Of a stretch of 64,000 nucleotides of DNA, positions 42,936 through 56,968 are shown piece by piece. A program made the position numbers and the translations under genes. The stretch's first letter is position 1. Each line of letters opens with the position of its first letter. Source of the stretch: Embleya hyalina (GTDB taxonomy: Bacteria; Actinomycetota; Actinomycetes; Streptomycetales; Streptomycetaceae); NCBI RefSeq assembly GCF_003967355.1, contig NZ_BIFH01000014.1, positions 468,031-532,030 on the forward strand, given 5' to 3'. A model generated the notes under the pieces. The model was given only the letters and a program-made list of their open reading frames with translations. It did not search any database and was not told where the DNA came from.

Positions 42936-43598
42936 ATGTCCCCTGCGCGTCCCCGAACCCCCCGTAAGACCGTGATCACCGCCATCCTCGGCCTCGGCCT
43001 CGCGGCCGGAGTGATCGCCGCCCCCGCGGCGTCGGCCGGCCCCAGCGATGTGGCGGCCCCCCTTCGCCACTCCGCGAACTACACCGGCAACGAGGATCAG
43101 GCGCAGAACCAGGCGTTCCTCGACGCGGTGATGCGGTCGGTGGCCGCCAAGCGCGCCGCCGCACCGGGCGCCGCCGTGGTCACCGTCACCTACAGCTCGT
43201 CCAGCGCACCCACGTTCCGCACCCAGATCGCGCGCTCCGCGCAGATATGGAACAGCTCGGTCACCAACGTCCGCCTCCAGGAGGGCAGCAACCCCGACTT
43301 CCGGTACTACGAGGGCAACGACTCGCGCGGTTCCTACGCGAGCACCGACGGCCACGGTGGGGGCTACATCTTCCTCGACTACCGGCAGAACCAGCAGTAC
43401 AACTCGACCCGGGTCACCGCCCACGAGACCGGCCACGTCCTGGGCCTGCCGGACCACTACTCCGGGCCGTGCAGCGAACTGATGTCCGGTGGTGGCCCCG
43501 GCACCTCCTGCACCAACCCGAACCCGAACGCTCAGGAACGCGCGCGCGTCAACGCCCTTTGGCGCAACGGCCTGGCGGCCCTTTCCGCGAAGTCCTGA
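42936..43598 (+). CDS. Snapalysin family extracellular zinc protease (M7)
   Basis: A 220-residue exported protease. A basic start and hydrophobic core ending APAASAG form the signal peptide, followed by a propeptide and a compact catalytic domain. The zinc motif [13 protein letters not shown] (HExxHxxGxxD, residue ~168) with Asp as third ligand is diagnostic for M7 snapalysins, the smallest known zinc proteases. AAGGAG precedes the ATG. Two Cys pairs near the end ([17 protein letters not shown]) probably form a disulfide. The divergent LysR gene is the expected activator. Confidence 0.95.
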   Translation: MSPARPRTPRKTVITAILGLGLAAGVIAAPAASAGPSDVAAPLRHSANYTGNEDQAQNQAFLDAVMRSVAAKRAAAPGAAVVTVTYSSSSAPTFRTQIARSAQIWNSSVTNVRLQEGSNPDFRYYEGNDSRGSYASTDGHGGGYIFLDYRQNQQYNSTRVTAHETGHVLGLPDHYSGPCSELMSGGGPGTSCTNPNPNAQERARVNALWRNGLAALSAKS

Positions 43599-43759
43599 TC
43601 CGGCTCGCGGCGCCCACCGGGTTCCTCCCCGGCTCCCTTCCCCTGGGCGCCGCGTCGTCCCCAGAACCGGCACCCGATCGTCGCTGCCGCGACGGTCGGG
43701 TGCCGTTCCATTGCGCCCGGGGCGGGGCCGCGAGGGCGGTTCCGCGGGAGGATGGGGGG

Positions 43760-44161
43760 ATGGAGAACCCGGTGCCGCTCGTGGTCGTGGATTCGGCGAA
43801 TGTGGTGGGAGCCGTGCCGGACGGGTGGTGGCGGGATCGGGTGGGGGCCACCGAGCGGTTGCGGGACTCGTTGGTGGCGGTGGCTTCGACGGGGGTGCCG
43901 GCCGGCGCGTCCGTTCCGGAGTGGGCTTGTGCGGGCCCCGTCGAGGTGGTGTTGGTTGTCGAGGGGGCGGCCGGCGGGGTTGTCGGGGTGGAGGGTGTGC
44001 GGGTCGTGCGGGCGGTGGGCAGCGGGGACGATCGGGTGGTCGACGTCGTCGCGGCCGAGCCCGGGCGTCGACGCCTCGTGGTGACCGCCGATCGGGGCCT
44101 TCGGGCGCGCGTACGGCCCCTCGGCGCCGAGGTGGTCGGGCCTCGCGCGGTGCGGCCGTAG
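43760..44161 (+). CDS. NYN/PIN-like domain protein
   Basis: A 133-residue protein with an N-terminal VVVDSANVVGAVPDGWW motif (first catalytic Asp of NYN/PIN folds), central GSGDDRVVDVVAA (a second acidic cluster) and RLVVTADRGLRARVRPLGAE near the end. This matches small NYN-type RNases or related PIN-like proteins in Actinobacteria. Activity on RNA is inferred. GGAGGATGGGGGG precedes the ATG. The next gene lies 59 bases downstream in the same direction. Confidence 0.75.
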   Translation: MENPVPLVVVDSANVVGAVPDGWWRDRVGATERLRDSLVAVASTGVPAGASVPEWACAGPVEVVLVVEGAAGGVVGVEGVRVVRAVGSGDDRVVDVVAAEPGRRRLVVTADRGLRARVRPLGAEVVGPRAVRP

Positions 44162-44220
44162 GCGCGGGCGCCGGATATTGTGGGGTGTGGTGGTTCGGGT
44201 GCCGCCTTGGATACGGGTCA

Positions 44221-44691
44221 GTGGCGGAGGACTGGGTGACCACCAATCGGGTGCGTAAAGGTGTGATTCGGGGGCGGATGGCCGCCTCCGGCGAGTCGTA
44301 TGTCGTGGCGGCGCGGCGGATGGCCGTGCCGCGTGGGGCCAAGGCGCCCGACGCACAAACCGCGGCGGCGTTGCGTACCCGGTATTGGGAGCCCGCGGAG
44401 AGCCTCGATCTGCCCTGCCCCTGTGGCGGCACCTGTGCGCCCGGCGAACGGTGTGCCCGCTGCCACGCGACCTTCCGGCACGTGGCCCGGGTGCCCGGCA
44501 GCCGGGTCGACGTGGAGGCGTGGCAGGACCGCTACGACTGCACCGGTTGCGCCGCCACCCACTCCTTCGTCGTGACCCTGCCCGACCGTCCCTGGGGCGT
44601 CGTGCGGACGATTCCACAACGCGCCGGTCGGGATCCGATCGTGCGGGTGGAGCCGTTCGAGGGCATCGGCCACCCCGACCCACCGCGCTGA
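44221..44691 (+). CDS. Hypothetical protein with zinc-ribbon-like cysteines
   Basis: A 156-residue protein of unknown family. A basic N-terminal half (NRVRKGVIRGRMAASGESYV) is followed by LDLPCPCGGTCAPGERCARC and, about 45 residues later, DCTGCAATHSF, giving seven Cys that could bind one or two zinc ions. No signal or membrane segment. GTG 44221 is the most upstream plausible start; the ribosome binding site is weak. The context (NYN-like gene upstream) gives no firm hint; an RNA- or DNA-related role would fit both. Confidence 0.6.
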   Translation: MAEDWVTTNRVRKGVIRGRMAASGESYVVAARRMAVPRGAKAPDAQTAAALRTRYWEPAESLDLPCPCGGTCAPGERCARCHATFRHVARVPGSRVDVEAWQDRYDCTGCAATHSFVVTLPDRPWGVVRTIPQRAGRDPIVRVEPFEGIGHPDPPR

Positions 44692-44734
44692 GCACACCTA
44701 GAACGCGACGCGGTGCGCGGATCGCCCGGGCCCC

Positions 44735-45673
44735 TCAGTCGATGCGTTCGAAGCGAAAGCGTTGGTCGGTGGCGCCGGTGCAGACGGCCTGTTCCGCCTC
44801 GGCCCCGTCCGAGATCTCGGCCGGGCCGCCGATGATGCCCACACACAACCCGCTGTGCACCGGGCGTATCCGGAAGACGCCGGGGTCGACCGGCTCGAAC
44901 AGGAAACGTTGGTGCGCGGCGCCGGTGCAGTCGATCGGGCTGAGCAATCCGCCGGGACCCATCATCGCGTCGTCCACGCGCAGACAGCCGACGCCGTCGA
45001 CCGGGTTGCGCCATTCGATCCGATACACGTCCGGGGCCACCACGACCAGATAGGTGTCCGGGAACACGTTCTTGCACGGCCTCTGGACGGCTATGGGTCG
45101 GTCGGTGCGGCGGTTGCGTTCGCGGCCCTCGCCCAGGCACAACGATCCGTCGGGGATGTGGGCGGGCTTGATCAGGTACTTGCCGTCGGGGAGACGGCCG
45201 TGTGGTGCGTCGAGGTGGTCGTCGCCGTCGCCCCGGACCGCGAAGATCACGGCGGCGGCGATCAGTGCGGCCGCCGCGACCGCGGCCGCGGGCCACACCC
45301 ACGGGCGTCGGCGCCTCGTCGTCGGTTCGGCCGGCGGCTCGGCGGGCGGCGGCGGCTCGCTCTCCTCGGCGCGTTCGCCGATCCGGCCGGCGGCCAGATC
45401 GTCGCGGACCTCCAGCCAGTGGGCGGCGTCCGTCGCGCCCAGTCCGCACGCGATCACCAGCGCCTCGATCAGCTCCGCACGGGGCAGCGTGGCGCGGCCG
45501 AGCGCGGCGGCGACCGTGCTGGCCGGCAGGACCCGTCCGGACGCCTCGGCCTTGGCCGCGAGTTGCCGGTAGGTCAACGCCGACCACTCGCGTAACTCGC
45601 GCAACGCGGCCACGTATTCGGCGGCCGTGGTGGCCGCGTCGGGTTGCGGGGCTCCGTCGTCACGCCGTGTCAC
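44735..45673 (-). CDS. Membrane protein with N-terminal XRE-like HTH and C-terminal ricin-like domain
   Basis: A 312-residue protein in three parts. Residues ~15-100 form a cytoplasmic helix-turn-helix-like domain (ELREWSALTYRQLAAKAEAS) ending in an acidic Pro-rich stretch. One transmembrane helix follows after RRRR (WVWPAAAVAAAALIAAAVIF). The outside part of about 150 residues has Cys-rich repeats with Q-x-F/W motifs (GAAHQRFLFEP, GATDQRFRFER) that fit a ricin-type beta-trefoil, a sugar-binding fold. The layout suggests a receptor that links an external ligand to a cytoplasmic DNA- or protein-binding domain. Function is inferred from layout only. Confidence 0.8.
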   Translation of the reverse strand: MTRRDDGAPQPDAATTAAEYVAALRELREWSALTYRQLAAKAEASGRVLPASTVAAALGRATLPRAELIEALVIACGLGATDAAHWLEVRDDLAAGRIGERAEESEPPPPAEPPAEPTTRRRRPWVWPAAAVAAAALIAAAVIFAVRGDGDDHLDAPHGRLPDGKYLIKPAHIPDGSLCLGEGRERNRRTDRPIAVQRPCKNVFPDTYLVVVAPDVYRIEWRNPVDGVGCLRVDDAMMGPGGLLSPIDCTGAAHQRFLFEPVDPGVFRIRPVHSGLCVGIIGGPAEISDGAEAEQAVCTGATDQRFRFERID

Positions 45674-46082
45674 AAGGCCCCCGTCGTCGTTCGCGTCGAC
45701 ACCTACTCACCGTCGCTGATGCGCGACCCATGGTGCCGGCAGTTCGGCCGACCGGGGAGTCCCAGAAAAGCGAAATAGCGGACGATATCCCGCTCGGCCG
45801 GCCGGTGCGCGTCCGGGCTCCGCGATCGGCCGGCGGGCACCGCGCCGCGTCCGGAACGCGGCCCGAACACGTCCGGAACACGTTCGGGACGCGGCGCCCG
45901 GCTGCCCGGACGCGGGCCCCGGTGTCCGGGACGGACGCGGCCTCTTGCGGACGATCGGGTGCGTCCCTTCCGGATGGGCGACGGTTCGGGCGACCGGTCG
46001 GGAAGGGTGGCCGACACGGTCGTCGGGGTCGATCGGTGGGCCGCCGCGCGGTGCCCCGGGGCGATGCGGTACGACATCTCCT
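45674..46082. other. 409-bp divergent intergenic region with one dyad
   Basis: No credible gene. CCCGAAC (45862-45868) and GTTCGGG (45882-45888) form perfect arms 13 bases apart, and GAACACGT occurs twice between and beside them. This may be an operator for one of the two divergent genes. Confidence 0.45.
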
Positions 46083-46670
46083 GTGATCGACGAAGCCCCC
46101 ACTCCGCCACGGTCCGTACGCCTGTTCGTGGCCCTTGCCCCGCCCGACGACGCCAAGGACGAACTGGCGCACGCCCTGCGGCCGGTGCACGCCGCGCATC
46201 CTCGGCTGCGGTGGAATCGCATCGAGGACTGGCACATCACGCTGGCCTTCCTCGGCGAGGTCGCGGTCGACGTGGTCGAGGCGCTGCGGCCGCCGCTCGC
46301 GGAGGTGGCCGTCGGGGCCGAGCCGGTCACGCTCGCGCTGCACGGCGCCGGGCAGTTCGACGAGCGGGTGTTGTGGAGCGACGTACGCGGCGACCTGGAC
46401 GCCCTGCACACGCTGGCCGACGCGGTTCGGGGGGTGGTGGCCGACTGTGGAATCCCGCTGGAGAACCGGCCGTTGCGAGCCCATCTGACGCTGGCCCGGG
46501 CCCGTCGGGACAACCTCGACGGCATCGCGGCCGCCGCCGCCGAACTCGCCGACTTCGCCGGACGGAGCTGGCCCGCCCGTAAGTTGCACCTGGTGGCGAG
46601 CAATCAGGGCCGCGGGCCCGGACCGATCCACTACCGCGACGTGGACGCCTGGCCGCTGCCGACCCGATAG
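46083..46670 (+). CDS. thpR: RNA 2',3'-cyclic phosphodiesterase (2H phosphoesterase)
   Basis: A 195-residue 2H phosphoesterase. The two catalytic HxTx motifs are WHITLAFLGEV (residue ~51) and AHLTLARAR (residue ~137), spaced as in ThpR/LigT. The family opens 2',3'-cyclic phosphates on RNA. RLFVALAPPDDAKDEL is the usual opening of the domain. GTG 46083 is the first start before it, without a strong ribosome binding site. No operon partner; the sulfite oxidase gene follows after 145 bases on the same strand. Confidence 0.9.
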   Translation: MIDEAPTPPRSVRLFVALAPPDDAKDELAHALRPVHAAHPRLRWNRIEDWHITLAFLGEVAVDVVEALRPPLAEVAVGAEPVTLALHGAGQFDERVLWSDVRGDLDALHTLADAVRGVVADCGIPLENRPLRAHLTLARARRDNLDGIAAAAAELADFAGRSWPARKLHLVASNQGRGPGPIHYRDVDAWPLPTR

Positions 46671-46815
46671 CGCCGACACGTACCGGAGTTGGCCGGTCGG
46701 CGCGCCCAACCGGGGATTGCCGGGGGTACGCGCGCGGGTACGTGATTCCGTGTGATCGCGTGGTGGCCCGGTGTCGACGGTTCCGGGGGTGGCGGTCCGC
46801 CGACTGGAGGTTGCG

Positions 46816-48078
46816 ATGACATCGATCAGCGAAGGTGCCTACGACCGCCGTCGATCGCGGCAGTTCGTCGGCGGGGGCGCACGCGCGGAGGGGCCGGGCC
46901 GGCGCGATCTGCTCAAGGTGTTCGCGGCGGCCGGAATGCTCTCGGTGTTGCCGACGACCGGTGCCCACGCGGCGGGATCGGCCGCGCCGGGCATCGTCAA
47001 GCCGCTTCCGCCCGAGTGGTTCACCGTGCGGGGCACCAACGCCGAGACCGAGTTCGCGGCGCTGGGAGACACCGGTTACCTCACACCGGTCGAGCGCTTC
47101 TTCGTTCGCAACCACACCTCGACCCCACGACCGGCCGTCCGGGACTGGCGGTTGCGGTTGTGGGGGAGCGGACTGCGGGGAAACGTCGGATACGACGACG
47201 CGATCACCCTCGACCTGGACCACCTGCGCCGACTGCCCGCGCATACGCACACCGCCGCCATCGAGTGCGCCGGCAACGGTCGCGGCTTCTACGCCTCCCA
47301 GCAGGGCGAGAGTGTGTCGGGCACCGCCTGGACGCTGGGTGCGATCGGGGTGGCCCGGTGGCGCGGCGCGCGGCTGTCCGACGTGCTGCGCCGGGCCGGA
47401 CTGCGGCCCGACGCGGTTGACGTGATGCCGCGCGGACTGGACGACCCGTACGTCGGCGGCGGGATCGACTACGGCCGGGTGCGCCGGCCGCTGCCGGTGG
47501 CCAAGGCGCTCGACGACGTGCTCCTGGCGTACGAGATGAACGGCGCGCCGCTCGCGCCGGACCACGGTGCGCCGGTGCGGGTGGTGGTGCCCTCGTGGGT
47601 GGGCATCTCCTCGATCAAGTGGGTCGGCGACATCGAGGTCTCCGCGCAGCCGCTGTACTCGCCGTGGAACACCGAGTTCTACCGGATGTTCGGCCCCGCC
47701 TTCCCCGAGGGCGGTGGGCCGCCGCTGACCCGGCAGACCCTCAAGAGCGCGTTCGAGCTGCCCCTCGGCGCGCGGCTCGCGGCCGGGGTCACGCACCGGC
47801 TCACCGGTCGGTCCTGGTCGGGTGCGGGCGGGGTGTGCCGTGTGGAGGTCAGTACGGACGGCGGCGTGCGATGGCGGCACGCGCACCTGTGGGACGAGCC
47901 GAGGCGGGACGGGTGGGTGCGTTGGAGTGTGGACTGGCGACCCGCCGGGCCCGGGCCGGCGCTGTTGCTCGCGCGGGCGGGTGACACGGCGGGGCGGGCC
48001 CAGCCGGACCGTGCCACGTTCAACACCCAGGGGTATTTCTTCGACGCGGTCGTGCGCCACCCGGTGACGATCGACTGA
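46816..48078 (+). CDS. Sulfite oxidase (molybdenum enzyme)
   Basis: A 420-residue enzyme with a twin-arginine-like N-terminus ([13 protein letters not shown]) and a signal cleavage region near GAHAAG, so it is probably exported folded. The Moco domain has the Mo-ligand Cys in [12 protein letters not shown] (residue ~154). Further landmarks are [18 protein letters not shown] and the C-terminal Mo-co dimerisation domain ([26 protein letters not shown]). It should oxidise sulfite to sulfate. GGAGG precedes the ATG. It is distinct from the short MsrP-like protein at 31.4 kb, which lacks the second domain. A 16-bp hairpin follows. Confidence 0.92.
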   Translation: MTSISEGAYDRRRSRQFVGGGARAEGPGRRDLLKVFAAAGMLSVLPTTGAHAAGSAAPGIVKPLPPEWFTVRGTNAETEFAALGDTGYLTPVERFFVRNHTSTPRPAVRDWRLRLWGSGLRGNVGYDDAITLDLDHLRRLPAHTHTAAIECAGNGRGFYASQQGESVSGTAWTLGAIGVARWRGARLSDVLRRAGLRPDAVDVMPRGLDDPYVGGGIDYGRVRRPLPVAKALDDVLLAYEMNGAPLAPDHGAPVRVVVPSWVGISSIKWVGDIEVSAQPLYSPWNTEFYRMFGPAFPEGGGPPLTRQTLKSAFELPLGARLAAGVTHRLTGRSWSGAGGVCRVEVSTDGGVRWRHAHLWDEPRRDGWVRWSVDWRPAGPGPALLLARAGDTAGRAQPDRATFNTQGYFFDAVVRHPVTID

Positions 48079-48083
48079 CACGG

Positions 48084-48120
48084 CACCGCCCCGGCCGGCG
48101 CGGGGCCGACCGGGGCGGTG
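48084..48120. terminator. Bidirectional hairpin terminator
   Basis: CACCGCCCCGGCCGGC (48084-48099) pairs with 48105-48120 over 16 bp with one G-U position and a five-base loop. It lies between the convergent sulfite oxidase and isocitrate dehydrogenase genes. Confidence 0.8.
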
Positions 48121-48138
48121 TGTGCGAACGAGAACGGA

Positions 48139-53915
<5,777 letters not shown>

Positions 53916-53934
53916 CGAGCCCGCCGGAAGCGGA

Positions 53935-53976
53935 GAAGGCCCCGTACCGTCGTGACGTGGACGGTACGGGACCTTC
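53935..53976. terminator. Bidirectional hairpin terminator
   Basis: GAAGGCCCCGTACCGTC (53935-53951) pairs with 53960-53976 over 17 bp with one G-U position and an eight-base loop, between the convergent peptidase and phosphodiesterase genes. Confidence 0.8.
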
Positions 53977-53987
53977 GGGCGCTCGGG

Positions 53988-55109
53988 TCAGCGGCCGAGG
54001 CCGGCGCGGGCCGCGACGGCGGTGTCCGGGTGGTCGGCGAAGACGCCGTCCAGGCCGAGGCCGTAGAAGAGTTCGTACTCGGACGTGATGTCACCGCGTG
54101 CGTTCGGGTCGGCGCCGAGCCGGAAGTCCAGCGGCAGGAACTGGTTCTCGGCGCGGAACGTCCAGGCGTGCACGAGCAGTCCGTCGCGGTGCGCGTCGCG
54201 GATCACCGAGGTCGGCGCGAGCAGCTTGCCCGCCGCGTCGCGGGGCACGATCAGGTTCTTGTTGACCCCGATGCCGTCGGCGTAGGTGTGGATCCACTTC
54301 AGGTTCTCCGGCTTGGCCAGATCCTGGTACGTACGCGGGTCGTTCGCCACCACCAGGTCGTACGGCCGACCGCTCGCGTCCAGCAGCTGGATCAGCTTGT
54401 TGTCGGTCATCCGGTCGAGCTTGCGCAGGTTGGCGGTCTCGAAGGACTGGATGAACACCTTGTCCTTGCGCCCGGTGAGCCGGTTCTGCTTGAGGACCCG
54501 CACCAGCGGCTCCTCCAACGCCAGACCTATCGACTGGAAGTAGCTCGGGTGCTTGGTCTCCGGGTACACGCCGATCGTGCGGTCGAGCCGGCGGCCCTCG
54601 GTGCGGGCCAGGTCCAGGACCTCCTGGAAGGTCGGCACCTCGAACTTCCCGTCGAAGGTGGTGTTCGTGGGCCGGACCTGCGGCAGTCGCTCCTTCGCGC
54701 GCAGCGTCTTGAGCTCGGCGAGCGTCAGGTCCTCGGTGAACCACCCGGTGACGGGCGTGCCGTCGATGGTCTTGGTGGTCTTGCGCGCGGCGAACTCCGG
54801 GTGCGCGGCGACGTCGGTGGTGCCGGAGATCTCGTTCTCGTGCCGGGCGACCAGCACGCCGTCCTTGGTGGACACCAGGTCGGGCTCGATGTAGTCGGCG
54901 CCCATCCGGATCGCGAGGCGGTAGCTCTCCAGGGTGTGTTCGGGACGGTAGCCGCTGGCCCCCCGGTGCCCGATCACGATCGGGTGGGCCGACGGCCGCG
55001 ACGAACCGCGGGACGTGTCGTCCTGGGCCGCGGCGGCGGGAACCGCGATCACGGTCGCGAGCAGCACGCCGGCCACACCGAGCGCGGGAAGGATACGTCG
55101 CAACGCCAT
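53988..55109 (-). CDS. Secreted glycerophosphodiester phosphodiesterase
   Basis: A 373-residue exported enzyme. RRILPALGVAGVLLATVIAV and PAAAAQ form the signal peptide. The catalytic barrel opens with IVIGHRGASGYRPEHT (catalytic His and metal-ligand Glu) and IEPDLVSTKDGVLVARHEN (metal site and second His), and ends LGLDGVFADHPD. Length and spacing match the longer GlpQ-type enzymes. It hydrolyses glycerophosphodiesters to glycerol-3-phosphate. The ATG at 55109 directly touches GAGGAG, leaving no spacing. TTG 55103, six bases beyond the box, may be the true start and would give the same signal peptide. Confidence 0.93.
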   Translation of the reverse strand: MALRRILPALGVAGVLLATVIAVPAAAAQDDTSRGSSRPSAHPIVIGHRGASGYRPEHTLESYRLAIRMGADYIEPDLVSTKDGVLVARHENEISGTTDVAAHPEFAARKTTKTIDGTPVTGWFTEDLTLAELKTLRAKERLPQVRPTNTTFDGKFEVPTFQEVLDLARTEGRRLDRTIGVYPETKHPSYFQSIGLALEEPLVRVLKQNRLTGRKDKVFIQSFETANLRKLDRMTDNKLIQLLDASGRPYDLVVANDPRTYQDLAKPENLKWIHTYADGIGVNKNLIVPRDAAGKLLAPTSVIRDAHRDGLLVHAWTFRAENQFLPLDFRLGADPNARGDITSEYELFYGLGLDGVFADHPDTAVAARAGLGR

Positions 55110-55287
55110 CTCCTCTGTCGTCCCGACGCGGGCGGGGCCGCGCGTGGGAGCACCAATCGTGCGAACACGCCGAGTCAATCGCCGGCAGGCGACGCGCGGT
55201 GAGGACGAAGCCGGCGCGTGGATGAACCTCCGGAGAACGTCCGGCGGCCCGGGCCCGATGCGACGGTGCCCGGGCCGGCGGGCCGGA

Positions 55288-56418
55288 TCAGCGGGCGGCG
55301 CCGGCGATGGTGGTGCGGTGTTCGGCGTCCTCGGTGTGCCGTTCGGCGGCCGCGCTCGGGAGTTCGAGGCGGGTCAGATGATCGGGGGTGAGCGCGCGCA
55401 GGAACTCGGCGGCGTCGAAGGCCTCGCCCGCGGCCAGGACGCCGGTCGTGGTGTGCCGTCCGGTCGGCAGACGCTCGGCGGCCTCGACCACGAGGGGCGC
55501 GGTGACCGCGTAGATGTCGTTGCCGCCGGCCACCGCGCGGTGTTCCCGGTCGCCGGTGCGGACGACCACCTCGACGAGGAAGGTCTGCGCGGAGCGGCCG
55601 AGGGCGTCGGCGGGAGCGGGGGAGGGGTTGGGCGTGCTCGCGTCGGCGACGTCCCGGAGCGGGGCCAGGTTCATCACCGCGCGGACCTCCGGGACGCGCA
55701 GGTGGCGGGGGATGGTGACCTGGTCGGCGGTGGCGAACTCGGTGACCGCCAGGGCGCCCATCGGCGCGGGGAAGCGCCACTCGGACTGCTCCCGCGAGTA
55801 GGAGAAGGGGCGCAGCCGGCCGCCGGTGAACACGAGGTGCCGTCCCGCGTTGGTCCGACCGGTGAGTCGGCTGCCCTCGGTGGGCAGCCAGCTGTCCAGG
55901 CCGAAGGCGATGGTGATCTCGTCCGCCTCCGACCGCCCGCCCAGCGCGGCGGTGGCCAACAGGTCGCCCAGTGCGCCGTAGAAGGCGAAGGACGGCGCCA
56001 ACACCAGCCCGGCGGCCGTGGCCTGCTCGCCCCGGGTGTCGAACAGCGTGGCGGTGGCGGCCTGTTCGGCGGACACATCGAGGTAGTGCGCCCCCGCGCG
56101 GATCGCCGCGTCGGCCACCGGGAGGGTGGTCGCCGAGAACGGTCCCGCACAGTTGATCACCGCGGCGGCGCCGGCGAACGCCCGGTCCAGGGCGGCCGGA
56201 TCGGCGACGTCGGCGACCCGGATCGGCGCGTCCGGATACCGCCCGCCGAATTCCCGGAGTCTTTCCTCGTGCCGACCGGAAAGAATCACCGTCCGGCCCC
56301 GGCGGTGCAATTCGGCGACCACGAAACGCGCGGTGTGTCCATAGGCCCCGTAAACCACGACCGCACTTTCCCGGAGGGCGGCGTCGGTGGTCGGCGTATT
56401 CGTGGCGATGGCGGTCAT
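55288..56418 (-). CDS. Saccharopine dehydrogenase-like / trans-acting enoyl reductase family protein
   Basis: A 376-residue NAD(P)-dependent protein. The Rossmann loop is VVVYGAYGHTARFVVAEL (residue ~21), followed by ILSGRHEERLREFGG, VINCAGPFSATTLPVADAAI and a YLDVSAEQA segment, the N-terminal pattern of this family. The C-terminal half (FSYSREQSEWRFPAPMGALA) is less conserved. Members reduce or modify lipids, polyketides or amino acid derivatives; the substrate here is unknown. ATG 56418 has GGAAAGCG upstream. A perfect 9-bp dyad in its leader may regulate it. It is divergent from the SARP gene. Confidence 0.82.
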   Translation of the reverse strand: MTAIATNTPTTDAALRESAVVVYGAYGHTARFVVAELHRRGRTVILSGRHEERLREFGGRYPDAPIRVADVADPAALDRAFAGAAAVINCAGPFSATTLPVADAAIRAGAHYLDVSAEQAATATLFDTRGEQATAAGLVLAPSFAFYGALGDLLATAALGGRSEADEITIAFGLDSWLPTEGSRLTGRTNAGRHLVFTGGRLRPFSYSREQSEWRFPAPMGALAVTEFATADQVTIPRHLRVPEVRAVMNLAPLRDVADASTPNPSPAPADALGRSAQTFLVEVVVRTGDREHRAVAGGNDIYAVTAPLVVEAAERLPTGRHTTTGVLAAGEAFDAAEFLRALTPDHLTRLELPSAAAERHTEDAEHRTTIAGAAR

Positions 56419-56441
56419 GATTTCGCTTTCCGGAATCGGGG

Positions 56442-56464
56442 CCCGACCGGAACACCCGGTCGGG
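56442..56464. promoter_or_regulatory. Dyad CCCGACCGG-AACAC-CCGGTCGGG
   Basis: Perfect 9-bp arms around five bases, 24 bases upstream of the saccharopine-dehydrogenase-like start on the minus strand. It could be an operator or an RNA hairpin in the leader. Confidence 0.5.
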
Positions 56465-56721
56465 GGAAGCACATGTACACATCCTCGGCACGGGTCGACG
56501 GCGCTGCCAGTGTCGGAAACGACATGGTCCGCGCAATTCCGGACACGGCGAGCACGGCGGACGGGGCGTCGGCCCGGGTGCGGGTGCGCGGGCCGCCCCG
56601 AGGTCCAGCCGGTCGGTCCGGGATTCCCGGCGCTGATATACGGGTCGACCGACTGTGCCGATTATCAAGTGATATGGGCGGTTCCGTGATTGCGGACGGC
56701 GAGCGAATCGTGCCACGGAGT

Positions 56722-56752
56722 CATTGACCGACGAATTTCCGTTGTGTCAATG
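56722..56752. promoter_or_regulatory. Dyad CATTGAC-N17-GTCAATG upstream of the SARP gene
   Basis: Perfect 7-bp arms separated by 17 bases in the AT-richer part of the intergenic region, about 220 bases upstream of the SARP start. Candidate regulatory site. Confidence 0.35.
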
Positions 56753-56968
56753 TCGTCTCCAGGTACCCGCGACCCGCCCGTGGTGTCGTCCGCCCACCAC
56801 GGGTGATCGGCGGGCGGGTCGGCACACCCGGGCCGACCCGAGCGGCAGCGGGAGGAGCGCGCGCGGGGGGCTACGCGCGTGGAGACACATCCGTCCGACC
56901 GACGGCCCGACTCTCCGCGAGACACCCCGAGACCGTCGCGACACCACCGCGCTTGACTGGAGGGTTCC

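Larger units (their letters stand above)
56419..56968. other. 550-bp divergent region upstream of the SARP gene
   Basis: No credible gene. It contains a dyad in the leader of the saccharopine-dehydrogenase-like gene, a longer-spaced dyad at 56722-56752, and an AT-richer stretch around 56660-56750 that probably carries promoters for both divergent genes. 56760-56940 is GC-rich and featureless. Confidence 0.6.

Noticed and set aside
42663..44432. Minus-strand extension of the LysR frame through the snapalysin and NYN-like genes
   Set aside because: It is antisense to two well-supported plus-strand genes; LysR homology begins only at 42662.
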